Source: Ferruginibacter sp.
GTDB lineage: Bacteria; Bacteroidota; Bacteroidia; Chitinophagales; Chitinophagaceae
Assembly: GCA_019638575.1 (NCBI GenBank)
Contig: JAHBTN010000002.1
Span: 1-64,000 of the forward strand
DNA length: 64,000 nt
Direction of reading: 5' to 3'
A program made the translations under genes and the position numbers. Shown here piece by piece: positions 10,272 to 18,475 of this stretch (position 1 is the stretch's first letter; every line of letters starts with the position of its first letter). A model generated the notes under the pieces. That model saw nothing but the letters and a program-made list of their open reading frames with translations, did not search any database and was not told the DNA's origin.

Positions 10272-10580
10272 ATGAATTTTTTAAACAGTATTCCATCCTG
10301 GGCTAAAAACAAATACCTGCTATCGGGTTTATTTTTTGTAGTTTGGATGCTTTTTTTTGACCCTAAAGATCTTTTATCGGATATAGAACGCAGGGTAAAA
10401 TTGAATGAACTGGAAAAAAGTGAAATACATTTAAAGAATTTAATATCTGAATCGAGCGACGAGTTATACCAACTAAAAAATAACGCTCAAAGCCTGGAAA
10501 AATATGCCAGGGAAAAATATATGATGAAAAAAGATAATGAAGATCTTTTCATCATCCATCCTGCCAAAGAAAACAAATAA
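10272..10580 (+). CDS. septum formation initiator, DivIC/FtsB family
   Basis: This is a small bitopic division protein. It has one membrane span (about residues 15-29) after a short cytoplasmic N terminus, then a coiled-coil segment (about 42-80) ending in YAREKYMM, the motif typical of DivIC/FtsB just after the coil. Proteins of this family join FtsL and FtsQ in the divisome. An FtsB/DivIC gene directly after eno is a common bacterial arrangement, which supports the call. The tail is a short acidic and basic segment. Confidence 0.88.
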   Translation: MNFLNSIPSWAKNKYLLSGLFFVVWMLFFDPKDLLSDIERRVKLNELEKSEIHLKNLISESSDELYQLKNNAQSLEKYAREKYMMKKDNEDLFIIHPAKENK

Positions 10581-10671
10581 ATTTATCTAAATACGCAATA
10601 TTATAGATAAAACCATCGTTTATACGTCGGATAAATGGATATTTGATTTCTTAACACAAGCAATTAAAAAA

Positions 10672-10905
10672 ATGCACAATTTTACACCGGAAGATTTAAT
10701 ACAATATTTGTACAACGAAACTTCCCCACAACAAACAGCACAAATAAAGGCTGCATTGAAAACAGACTGGAGTTTACGTGAAAAATTTGAAGTGGTTTCA
10801 TCTGCCAAAGAAAGGCTTGAGGTTATAAAAATGGGCCCCAGGCAGCAAACCATTGATAATATTTTAAATTATGCCGAAAAAGCAGTGTCAGAGCTTACTG
10901 CATAA
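10672..10905 (+). CDS. small conserved-looking protein of unknown function
   Basis: This is a 77-residue soluble protein with no signal peptide or membrane span. It begins with a helical segment (TPEDLIQYLYNETS) that resembles the N-terminal helix pair of anti-sigma-factor-like proteins, but there is no zinc site. The rest is predicted helical. It lies 91 bases after the DivIC gene and is followed by a terminator at 10939-10965. I do not assign a function. Its codon use is like that of its neighbours. Confidence 0.7.
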   Translation: MHNFTPEDLIQYLYNETSPQQTAQIKAALKTDWSLREKFEVVSSAKERLEVIKMGPRQQTIDNILNYAEKAVSELTA

Positions 10906-10938
10906 TCGTTTCATTCAGTCAATTAACGTAATTTTAAA

Positions 10939-10965
10939 CTCCTGCAATAAACAGGGGTTTTTTTT
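10939..10965 (+). terminator. intrinsic terminator abutting the nth start codon
   Basis: The arms CTCCTG (10939-10944) and CAGGGG (10952-10957) enclose a seven-base loop. An eight-T run (10958-10965) follows, and the nth ATG starts at the very next base. Confidence 0.8.
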
Positions 10966-11610
10966 ATGACCCAAAAAGAACGCTACCGGTTTTTTATAGA
11001 ATATTTTTTAGAACATGCACCTAATGCAGAAACCGAATTAATATACGACGATCCATTTCAATTACTGGTTGCCGTTATATTATCGGCTCAATGCACAGAT
11101 AAACGAGTGAACATGACCACACCTGCAATTTTTGAAAAGTATCCTACTGCTGAAAGTATGAGCAGGGCTGGGTTTAACGATTTGTTCCCACTTATAAAAA
11201 GCATATCGTACCCCAATAATAAAACAAAGCATTTAATTGGTATGGCCAATATGCTGGTTGATAAATTTAACGGAAAAGTACCCATGAAGGTTGAAGAGTT
11301 GGTATTATTACCTGGTGTAGGCCGAAAAACAGCCAATGTAATAACATCGGTTATTGATAGCCAACCCAATATGGCTGTTGATACACATGTTTTTAGGGTA
11401 AGCGCCAGAATTGGTTTAACAGTAAATGCCAAAACACCGCATGCTGCCGAAAAACAACTGGTAAAAAACATACCGCCGCAATATATCCATATAGCACATC
11501 ACTGGTTAATTTTACATGGCAGGTACGTATGTACAGCCCGTAACCCCCGGTGCAGCGAATGTGGCTTAGCAAGCATCTGTAAGTATATAAATAAAAAGGC
11601 TAAAAGTTGA
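10966..11610 (+). CDS. nth: endonuclease III
   Basis: Endonuclease III is the base-excision-repair glycosylase and AP lyase for oxidised pyrimidines. The helix-hairpin-helix motif LPGVGRKTA (115-123) contains the catalytic lysine K121, and D139 (AVDTHV) is the catalytic aspartate. The [4Fe-4S] cysteines C189, C196, C199 and C205 have the standard 6-2-5 spacing. The length of 214 residues is normal. The start codon directly abuts a terminator T run, so expression must depend on read-through, on a promoter inside the terminator region, or on a later start; the N terminus as read (MTQKERYRFF) looks genuine. Confidence 0.95.
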   Translation: MTQKERYRFFIEYFLEHAPNAETELIYDDPFQLLVAVILSAQCTDKRVNMTTPAIFEKYPTAESMSRAGFNDLFPLIKSISYPNNKTKHLIGMANMLVDKFNGKVPMKVEELVLLPGVGRKTANVITSVIDSQPNMAVDTHVFRVSARIGLTVNAKTPHAAEKQLVKNIPPQYIHIAHHWLILHGRYVCTARNPRCSECGLASICKYINKKAKS

Positions 11611-11695
11611 ATAAATATTGCAGAATAATCGTTTTATTTGCATACATACCCATTCCTTTTAAACCGGTCTGTACTAATACTAAAGGATTATATTA

Positions 11696-12628
11696 ATGAA
11701 AAAAATTACATTTTTACTGAGTGTTATCATTTTAATTGCCGTATCCGGTAAAAAAGCATCAGCACAGTTTTATTTTTACGATAATAAATATTACGATAAC
11801 CCGGTAATTTTTGAAGTAGGCGCATCAATAGGCGCTATGAATTGCTTAACCGATATAGGCGGCCATAAAGGTGTTGGCGAAAATTTTGTAAAAGACCTTA
11901 ACCTTGGAAAAACACATATTTCAGGTGGCATTTTCCTGAGCGCTACGTATAAGTATATGTTTACATTAAGATTAGAAGGTACTTTTGGCAAGATTAGTGG
12001 TGATGATAAGGTTTTGGAAAGTGTAAGAGAAACCACTAAGCGCCGTTACGAGAGAAACTTAAACTTTTTTTCGAAAATTAATGAGGTAACGCTGGGGATA
12101 GAAGCTCACCCCTTATATATTTTTGGCAAAAACAAAGAAGACAAAGATCCTCCTCGTTTTTCACCTTACCTGTATGCCGGTATAGGTTATTTTTCTTATA
12201 ACCCACAAACAAAATTAAACGGTAAAACAGTTGATTTGCAACCCCTGAGTACCGAGGGGCAAGGGTTTGCTGAATATCCCGACAGGAAAATTTATAAACT
12301 TAATAAATTTAATTTTCCTTTTGGTGTTGGTGTAAAATACGATTTAAGCCCATTGATATATTTAAGGGCCGAATTTATTTACAGGATGACAAATACCGAT
12401 TATTTAGATGATGTGAGTACAAGATATATTGACCCCACCCTGTATTCAAAATATTTTACAGGAGCAAGGCTTACCAATGCCTTATTGCTTAACGACAGGC
12501 AATATGAGCTTGACCCAACGCATATTACCAAACCCGGTGATGTAAGGGGGCGTTCAAAAAATAAAGATTCGTACTTTAGTTTTAATGTAAAGGTGAGCTA
12601 CACTTTTGGCAGGGAAAAAATAAACTGA
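11696..12628 (+). CDS. outer-membrane beta-barrel protein (DUF6089-like)
   Basis: It has a signal peptide (residues 1-23, ending ASAQ) followed by alternating amphipathic strands rich in Tyr, Phe and Gly, typical of an outer-membrane barrel. The segment VGASIGAMNCLTDIGG near 42-57 and the late strand SYFSFNVKVSYTF fit the family annotated in Bacteroidota as DUF6089 or porin-like. There are no catalytic motifs. It is the last gene of the first (+) block and converges on the type B secretion gene 31 bases away. The exact family number is from memory and less certain than the barrel call. Confidence 0.8.
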   Translation: MKKITFLLSVIILIAVSGKKASAQFYFYDNKYYDNPVIFEVGASIGAMNCLTDIGGHKGVGENFVKDLNLGKTHISGGIFLSATYKYMFTLRLEGTFGKISGDDKVLESVRETTKRRYERNLNFFSKINEVTLGIEAHPLYIFGKNKEDKDPPRFSPYLYAGIGYFSYNPQTKLNGKTVDLQPLSTEGQGFAEYPDRKIYKLNKFNFPFGVGVKYDLSPLIYLRAEFIYRMTNTDYLDDVSTRYIDPTLYSKYFTGARLTNALLLNDRQYELDPTHITKPGDVRGRSKNKDSYFSFNVKVSYTFGREKIN

Positions 12629-12659
12629 TTTAATAATCACATTTAAATATCGGTAACTA

Positions 12660-14408
12660 CTAACGCAGCAATAATATACTGCCTTTCTTTTGTATAAGTT
12701 CTTGTGTACTGGTTTTAATATACGATACAAACCATACATATGTTCCCATATTCAATAAACTGCCTTTAATCTTTCCATCCCATCCTTGCAGAGGGTTATT
12801 ACTAAAATAAATTTTTTCGCCGTACCGGTTAAAAATTGTCATGCTATAGTTTTCCATATCGCATGCATGCAATGGCCTGAAATTATCATTAAGCCCATCA
12901 CCATTAGGTGTAAAGGTATTAGGCAGCAATAAAGCACAGGGGCAAGGGTTAAAAACAATATTCATTTGAGCTGTATCGGCACCACAGCCATTTTTTGCAA
13001 TAATGGAGTACATTCCTGTACGTAAAGCAGTATATGTTGCCGTTTTGCTTCCATCCTGCCAGGTATAATCAGTTGTATTTGCTGTGGGGGTTATTATAAA
13101 AGTTTCGCCCTGGCAAAGCGTGGTATCTTTTGGTAAAGCCAATTGAAGTGTGTCATTAAATACAACATTCAGGCTGTCTTTAAAAATACAATGGCCCACC
13201 TGTGCGGTAACTGTAAAAAATCCGGGGCTATAAATGTAATAGGTTGATTGATTGGTATTATTTTGATCATCTCTTTGTGGCGGAAATGCTTCCCATTTAT
13301 AAATACCTGTTCCAAAATCAGCATCAAGAATCAAAGTATTACCCTGGCATAATGCTGTATCATTAAAATTAAGTTGCTTATTACCACGGTAACGCACAAT
13401 GGTTGTATCTACTACTTCGCAGGTTTTTGCAATGGTTACAAATGCCCAGTACCTGCCGGCATTATTTATTCTTAAAAATGAATCTGTACCAATATTGTTA
13501 TTAACTGCATCATCAATATCAAGGCCTTTACTTCCCCAAACATAAGAAGTAGCACCATTAGCATGTGCCTGCAATAAATAAGTTTCTTTGGGACATAATA
13601 AAGTATCGGGGCCAAGGCTAAATGACGGCGCAGTATAGCTACTAAAGCTGATGTTTACCGAGTCGGTGTAATTACCGCAACCCGGTACATTTACCTGCAC
13701 TACATAATTACCACCCGGCGCAGTTACAGGTAATTGAGATTGTGAAAAATTAAGGTTGACTCCATTTAAATACCATTGGTAGGTAGCATTTTCACTGGAT
13801 GCATCTAATGTTATTTGCTCGCCGTTACACATGATATGATTATTCCCTAAATTAAGCTCCGGCTCCCTCGAAAAAAATACACCTATGGTATCTGTTAACT
13901 GGCAACCATTAATTTTTACAGTGTAAGTACCCGATTCTTTAACTGCCAGTACAGGCCCTAAGGTAGCTGTATCGTCATTCCATTCATATGTTGCATTGGG
14001 TATTGCCGGTGCATTTAAAATATACGTTCCGGTATCGCCACATAAAAAAACATCGGGGCCAAAATTATGAACCACCGGTAATACAAAATTGATGGTATCG
14101 GTTAAATCAATTGTTCCAGCACCGCCATCTACCACATGTAGCGTAACAATATAAGTACCCGGCAGGTTGTATATATGTGTTGGCTGCAAAATGCCATTTG
14201 CAGTGTTTAACATACCGCTTGCCGTATCTCCAAAATTCCATTTTACAGAATCGGGAAAGGGTGCTGTTTCAAAAACATTTGAGTTGAATTGTATTGCCGT
14301 GCCAACACAGGTTGAACTGTAACTTATTGAATAAGTCATTTGCGAAAATGCCTGTTCAGTAATAAACAGGCTGCTTATAAAAAACAGTATTTTAAACAAT
14401 CGCTTCAT
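12660..14408 (-). CDS. PKD-domain surface protein with T9SS type B sorting domain
   Basis: This is a secreted adhesin-like protein. It has a signal peptide (1-22), a PKD-like domain (about 29-110, with WNFGDTASG and the closing HIYNLPGTYIVTL), several Ig-like or SprB-like repeats carrying regular motifs such as LCQGxT or LCPKET, and a C-terminal type B sorting domain from about residue 491 (FTPNGDGLND at 499-508, then IFNRYGEKIY and GWDGK). Type B domains direct export by the type IX secretion system. It is the last gene of a unit with DUF1501 (34 bases upstream) and DUF1800, which suggests all three act at the cell surface. Confidence 0.92.
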   Translation of the reverse strand: MKRLFKILFFISSLFITEQAFSQMTYSISYSSTCVGTAIQFNSNVFETAPFPDSVKWNFGDTASGMLNTANGILQPTHIYNLPGTYIVTLHVVDGGAGTIDLTDTINFVLPVVHNFGPDVFLCGDTGTYILNAPAIPNATYEWNDDTATLGPVLAVKESGTYTVKINGCQLTDTIGVFFSREPELNLGNNHIMCNGEQITLDASSENATYQWYLNGVNLNFSQSQLPVTAPGGNYVVQVNVPGCGNYTDSVNISFSSYTAPSFSLGPDTLLCPKETYLLQAHANGATSYVWGSKGLDIDDAVNNNIGTDSFLRINNAGRYWAFVTIAKTCEVVDTTIVRYRGNKQLNFNDTALCQGNTLILDADFGTGIYKWEAFPPQRDDQNNTNQSTYYIYSPGFFTVTAQVGHCIFKDSLNVVFNDTLQLALPKDTTLCQGETFIITPTANTTDYTWQDGSKTATYTALRTGMYSIIAKNGCGADTAQMNIVFNPCPCALLLPNTFTPNGDGLNDNFRPLHACDMENYSMTIFNRYGEKIYFSNNPLQGWDGKIKGSLLNMGTYVWFVSYIKTSTQELIQKKGSILLLR

Positions 14409-14442
14409 CTGGTTTATGTATAAAATCAGTATTAGGGTTTTA

Positions 14443-16014
14443 TCATCTTGCTTTTAACATGGGCCTCACCTGTTGCAGCGATCCATTTTGCAGCCTTGCA
14501 TAATACACACCACTTGCTAATGATACTGAATTAAATGTTACAGAATATGTACCTGCATCATAAACTTTATCGGCAAGTATGGCAACACGTTTGCCGGTAG
14601 TATCAAACACTTGCACTAACGTATGACCGCCGGCCGATTTAAAAGTGATAGTAGTTGATGATGTAAATGGATTAGGATAATTGATGATTAGGTTATCGCC
14701 TAGGTTGTTCAGCTCAAGTATATCCATGTTACATGCAGTGGATTGTATCACCGGCAGGTATTGATAATTTTTTAGCAATACATTTTCTACTTCGTTTGGT
14801 GGCAGGCAAAACCAGTCTCTTAAAATAGTAGAGTACACACTACGAAAATCATATTGCATGGGTACATTATCAATAGCCTGGGTTGTGGCTGGTATATCAG
14901 GGTTTTTTCCCAGCACACCCTGCTTTACCGCATCGCCAAATAAAAATACCGGCTGTGCAGCGCCATGGTCGGTTCCCAGGCTTCCGTTCGATTGCATCCT
15001 TCTTCCAAACTCCGAAAAAGTCATACCCAGTACACGGTTTGAAACACCCAGGAATTTTAAGTCTTTAGTAAATGCTGTGATGGCTTCCGAAACCTGTTTC
15101 AATAATGCACTGTGGTTTCCCGTTAACGTGTTACCTCCATTTACCTGCCCGGCATGGGTATCAAAACCACCCATACTTACCATATAAATTTTTGTTTTTA
15201 AACCGCCGGCTACCAGTTTGGCAACGGCTTTTAATTGTGCAGCTAAATAATTATCTGCGGGGTAAGGCGATTGTTGTGTAACTTTTGCCGCAGCCCCTGT
15301 TATCGCCTCTGCGTACCTGTTAGTTTGTTTGGCTACTGTACGTAAATATGTAAGTTCATTACCACTTGGTGTATTGGGTGCAGGATCCTGTATAGCATCA
15401 ATTAAATTATAAAAGTTAAGGCTTTCATCAATTGCCAGTGCATTAAAACCTGTTGGGCTTAAAAATACCGGGGATAGTACCGAGCCTATTTGTAATGCAA
15501 GAGGGTCGGGCATTACATCATTGGGAAATCCGATTGGGTAGTTAGGAAACTGGTGATTTAAATACCTGCCCGCCCAGCCCGTTGATAAATATTGGTTGGT
15601 ATCCGAACCGGTTAACCAGATATCCATTGAACGAAAATGCGATCCATTGGGTGAAGGGTAGCCAACCGCCTGTATAGCACAAAGTTTTTCTTCATTATAC
15701 ATTTGCTGCATACCTGTTAAAGAAGGATGCAAACCTGTTTTTAAATTATTATTCAATGCCAGCACCCTGTTTTCGGGAATTGCAATATTGGGCCTTATAC
15801 GATTGTAATTGCTGTAAAATTCTAATGGTATAAGAGTGTTTAAACCATCATTACCGCCCGATAACTGCACCAACACCAATACATGATCGTTGTTTGCACC
15901 CGAAAGAGATTGCAATAATGGAGAATTAGCCCATGCTTTAACCGACAGGCCACCTAATATAGACGGAAGCAATGCTCCCTGTATAGTTTGTTTTAAAAAT
16001 TTTCTGCGTTGCAT
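14443..16014 (-). CDS. DUF1501 protein with T9SS type A sorting domain
   Basis: DUF1501 proteins belong to the sulfatase/alkaline phosphatase-like superfamily, with unproven substrates. The N terminus has a twin-arginine pattern (RRKFLK, residues 3-8) followed by a hydrophobic stretch, suggesting Tat export. The central domain contains LVQLSGGNDGLN near residue 50, SMGGFDTH and FSEFGRR. The last 80 residues or so form a type A T9SS sorting domain (YPNPF, then FDTTGKRV, and the end SGVYYARL). It lies 19 bases after the DUF1800 gene, the usual pairing for the two families. Confidence 0.92.
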   Translation of the reverse strand: MQRRKFLKQTIQGALLPSILGGLSVKAWANSPLLQSLSGANNDHVLVLVQLSGGNDGLNTLIPLEFYSNYNRIRPNIAIPENRVLALNNNLKTGLHPSLTGMQQMYNEEKLCAIQAVGYPSPNGSHFRSMDIWLTGSDTNQYLSTGWAGRYLNHQFPNYPIGFPNDVMPDPLALQIGSVLSPVFLSPTGFNALAIDESLNFYNLIDAIQDPAPNTPSGNELTYLRTVAKQTNRYAEAITGAAAKVTQQSPYPADNYLAAQLKAVAKLVAGGLKTKIYMVSMGGFDTHAGQVNGGNTLTGNHSALLKQVSEAITAFTKDLKFLGVSNRVLGMTFSEFGRRMQSNGSLGTDHGAAQPVFLFGDAVKQGVLGKNPDIPATTQAIDNVPMQYDFRSVYSTILRDWFCLPPNEVENVLLKNYQYLPVIQSTACNMDILELNNLGDNLIINYPNPFTSSTTITFKSAGGHTLVQVFDTTGKRVAILADKVYDAGTYSVTFNSVSLASGVYYARLQNGSLQQVRPMLKAR

Positions 16015-16033
16015 AGTAAAGGAATTGGATTAA

Positions 16034-17704
16034 TTAACACAAATGATATTCGGGCAGGTTCATAATATATTTATATAGCGATTTTAACCTGCTTAGTATG
16101 GTTGCTTTTGCCGATGGGTCGGCAGGATTGGCTACATATGCATTCCAAGCGCCTGTCCAGTAATAATCCTGCATTTGGCCGCTTAATAAAATAGAGCGTT
16201 TAATAAATTCTTTTGCACTTGCCGATAAAGGGTATCGCAGCAATACTTCAACCGATTGGTCAATTAGTAAGTTAGGATTGCCCGGGTTTGCCAGCCCGCT
16301 TGCAAATGCAATGGCATCAATGGCAATGGTATGGTTACTGTTGGTGATGCCATCGGCAATCATCCTGTCGGTAAAAATATTGCGCCTTGTATAAGTAGAT
16401 GTATTTATCCATAGTTCATGAAAAGCCGGCTCCTGGTAATAAGCATACCAACCGGCTACTTCGGGTATGGCGCCCAGTTGTTGCTGCATTTCGGCTGCTT
16501 CGTTTTCTATGCTTTGCCATACGGCATAAGTGGCTTCGCTGTCTGCAGCATCAGGCATGTTAACATTAAATTCGCTGCATAAACCAATGGTAAAATCCAG
16601 CGGGCTTTTTATAATACAGGCCGATGAATAGGTGAGGTCGAAAAAATGTTTGCTTTTGAAAAGGGCAGAAAGAACCGGCACAATATCAAAATTATTTTGC
16701 CTGAATATTTGTGCCATGGGCGTAATTATGGTTTGCTCTACATCATCATCAATCTTATAATAAATAAAGTAGCGGTATATTTTACGGCAAATGAATTTTG
16801 ATACTTCTTCCTGCGCTAAAATCATATCCAGCAATTCATCAACTTCTGTGGCACCTGCAGCTCCACTATAACCTGTAATAATCCTGTTGCCATAAAAAGC
16901 AGAAAACTCCTTGTTGCCCGAATGGTGTTTTCCTGCATCAAAAAAATAAGTGAACGTAATGGGGCTTACGGTATGTCCGGTAAGAACAAGTGCTGCAGCT
17001 TTTACATCATCCTCGGTATAATGCGAATTAGGGCCTTTGCCTGCAGTATATAATTCCTGCAGTTCCCTACCGTAATTTTCATTGGGCGATTGTTTGCTGT
17101 TGCTGTCGCCATTTAAAAAATATAGCATGGCAGGGTCAATAGTAATTGCTTTTGCCAGGTTTTTAAAATTACCCAAAGCATGTTGGCGAAGTGTAAGATA
17201 ATGATCGTACCAAAATCTTGCTTTAATGGTATCGCTGCTGATAGCAGTATCGGTAGCAAAATGATTGTGCCAAAACACAGTCATTTTTTCGTGAATACTT
17301 TTAGTTGAAGCAGATTGTAATACCTGCCCCAGCCACCAGGTTTTAAAAGAGTTTATTCGTTTTTCATTTAGGTCTTTATCGGCTAGCGCAATACCCGTAT
17401 CAATCCATGTTTGCCATAGTGGCACCCCGGTAGGGTCGGTATATCCATCTACGCTATAATTATTTAAAGGATAATTTGATGGCGGTGCTGTTGGTAGCAG
17501 CAATTCATCAACGGCCTGCTGCATAGTAAGCTGTTTAAAATATGCAATGTGTTGTGCACTTGCTCCAAACAACATTCTTTTTAAAAGATGAACAACCTGC
17601 GCTGTTTCCCAGGTTCCTGTATATTCTTCCAGGCCGGCAGTAAATGTGTTGGTTTTGTTTTTGTTTACAACTGCAGTTGTACTTTTTAGCAATGTTTCGT
17701 TCAT
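16034..17704 (-). CDS. DUF1800 family protein
   Basis: DUF1800 proteins occur next to DUF1501 genes across many phyla and have no established function. Family features seen here include HLLKRMLFGAS near residue 38, FWHNHFAT near 145, the NENYGRELQELYT motif, and the C-terminal RYPLS and LPEYHLC segments. The 556-residue length is typical. I see no signal peptide at the N terminus, unlike its DUF1501 partner. The gene heads a likely three-gene unit running to 12660; the 160 bases upstream separate it from a lipoprotein gene. Confidence 0.9.
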   Translation of the reverse strand: MNETLLKSTTAVVNKNKTNTFTAGLEEYTGTWETAQVVHLLKRMLFGASAQHIAYFKQLTMQQAVDELLLPTAPPSNYPLNNYSVDGYTDPTGVPLWQTWIDTGIALADKDLNEKRINSFKTWWLGQVLQSASTKSIHEKMTVFWHNHFATDTAISSDTIKARFWYDHYLTLRQHALGNFKNLAKAITIDPAMLYFLNGDSNSKQSPNENYGRELQELYTAGKGPNSHYTEDDVKAAALVLTGHTVSPITFTYFFDAGKHHSGNKEFSAFYGNRIITGYSGAAGATEVDELLDMILAQEEVSKFICRKIYRYFIYYKIDDDVEQTIITPMAQIFRQNNFDIVPVLSALFKSKHFFDLTYSSACIIKSPLDFTIGLCSEFNVNMPDAADSEATYAVWQSIENEAAEMQQQLGAIPEVAGWYAYYQEPAFHELWINTSTYTRRNIFTDRMIADGITNSNHTIAIDAIAFASGLANPGNPNLLIDQSVEVLLRYPLSASAKEFIKRSILLSGQMQDYYWTGAWNAYVANPADPSAKATILSRLKSLYKYIMNLPEYHLC

Positions 17705-17864
17705 AAGAAGTATTGGTTTTTAATGGTTGCAAAAATTATTGCAGCACATTTTTTGGTTTTATAAAAAACCACTGATTTTTTAGGGGAATTAAGGGTTCAG
17801 ATAAATACCTGTAGTAAGGGTTGATTTTGTTAATGTTTTTTACCAAAAATGATGCCACAAACAA

Positions 17865-18356
17865 TCACTCAATCATCTTAGTATTAAACTTGCCGTTGCT
17901 AAGTATAAATGTTTTTGATTTGGTTAAATTACTAACCCGTATCGTAAAACTACCTGTTGAAATCCCGTCTTTTATTTTTTCAAGTTTGATAAACTTTACC
18001 GAGTTGATGGTATCGGCAATATCGCTTGAAAAACTATTGCCCAGCGAATCGGTATAACTGGCAAATATTTCAGTATTGCTATAAAGCCTTGCGCTATCGC
18101 CGGTAACCCTAATGATAAGATTGCTTTTGTTTAAAATACTATCAGGCATTTTACCATCAATGGCTGTAACAAGCATACTGCCTATCATTTCTTTACGTGC
18201 CTGTGTTACCGAAAGGCTTACCTGCACTGTATCCTGTTTAAAACTTACCTGTAATGGTTCTTCCACCGGTAAAGCCGTAAGCAACTCTTGCTTATTGCAC
18301 GATACGATGATGGATGCCAGGATGATAAAAGAAAAAAGAAATGTGTTGTTTTTCAT
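17865..18356 (-). CDS. hypothetical lipoprotein
   Basis: This is a 163-residue exported lipoprotein with a signal segment and lipobox IIVSC (C20). The mature part is rich in beta-type sequence, with Ser/Thr/Asn and no cysteine beyond the anchor. It could be a small beta-sandwich, but no family is recognised. It sits between the oxidoreductase gene, which has its own terminator upstream of it, and the DUF1800 gene. It may therefore start the secretion cluster, but a 160-base gap to DUF1800 leaves that open. Confidence 0.75.
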   Translation of the reverse strand: MKNNTFLFSFIILASIIVSCNKQELLTALPVEEPLQVSFKQDTVQVSLSVTQARKEMIGSMLVTAIDGKMPDSILNKSNLIIRVTGDSARLYSNTEIFASYTDSLGNSFSSDIADTINSVKFIKLEKIKDGISTGSFTIRVSNLTKSKTFILSNGKFNTKMIE

Positions 18357-18417
18357 TTTCAGTAGTATTGGATGATGGTTTATAAACGCATTGCTGCAAT
18401 ATCAATGCCATTTTTAT

Positions 18418-18449
18418 AAAAAGAAAACTCCCCCGTTAAAACGGGGGAG
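18418..18449 (-). terminator. intrinsic terminator after the oxidoreductase alpha gene
   Basis: On the minus strand a GC-rich stem of ten pairs (arms 18440-18449 and 18428-18437) is followed by TTTTCTTTTT (18427-18418). It lies 26 bases after the stop codon. Confidence 0.9.
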
Positions 18450-18475
18450 CTAAAAACAATAACAGAATATATTTA

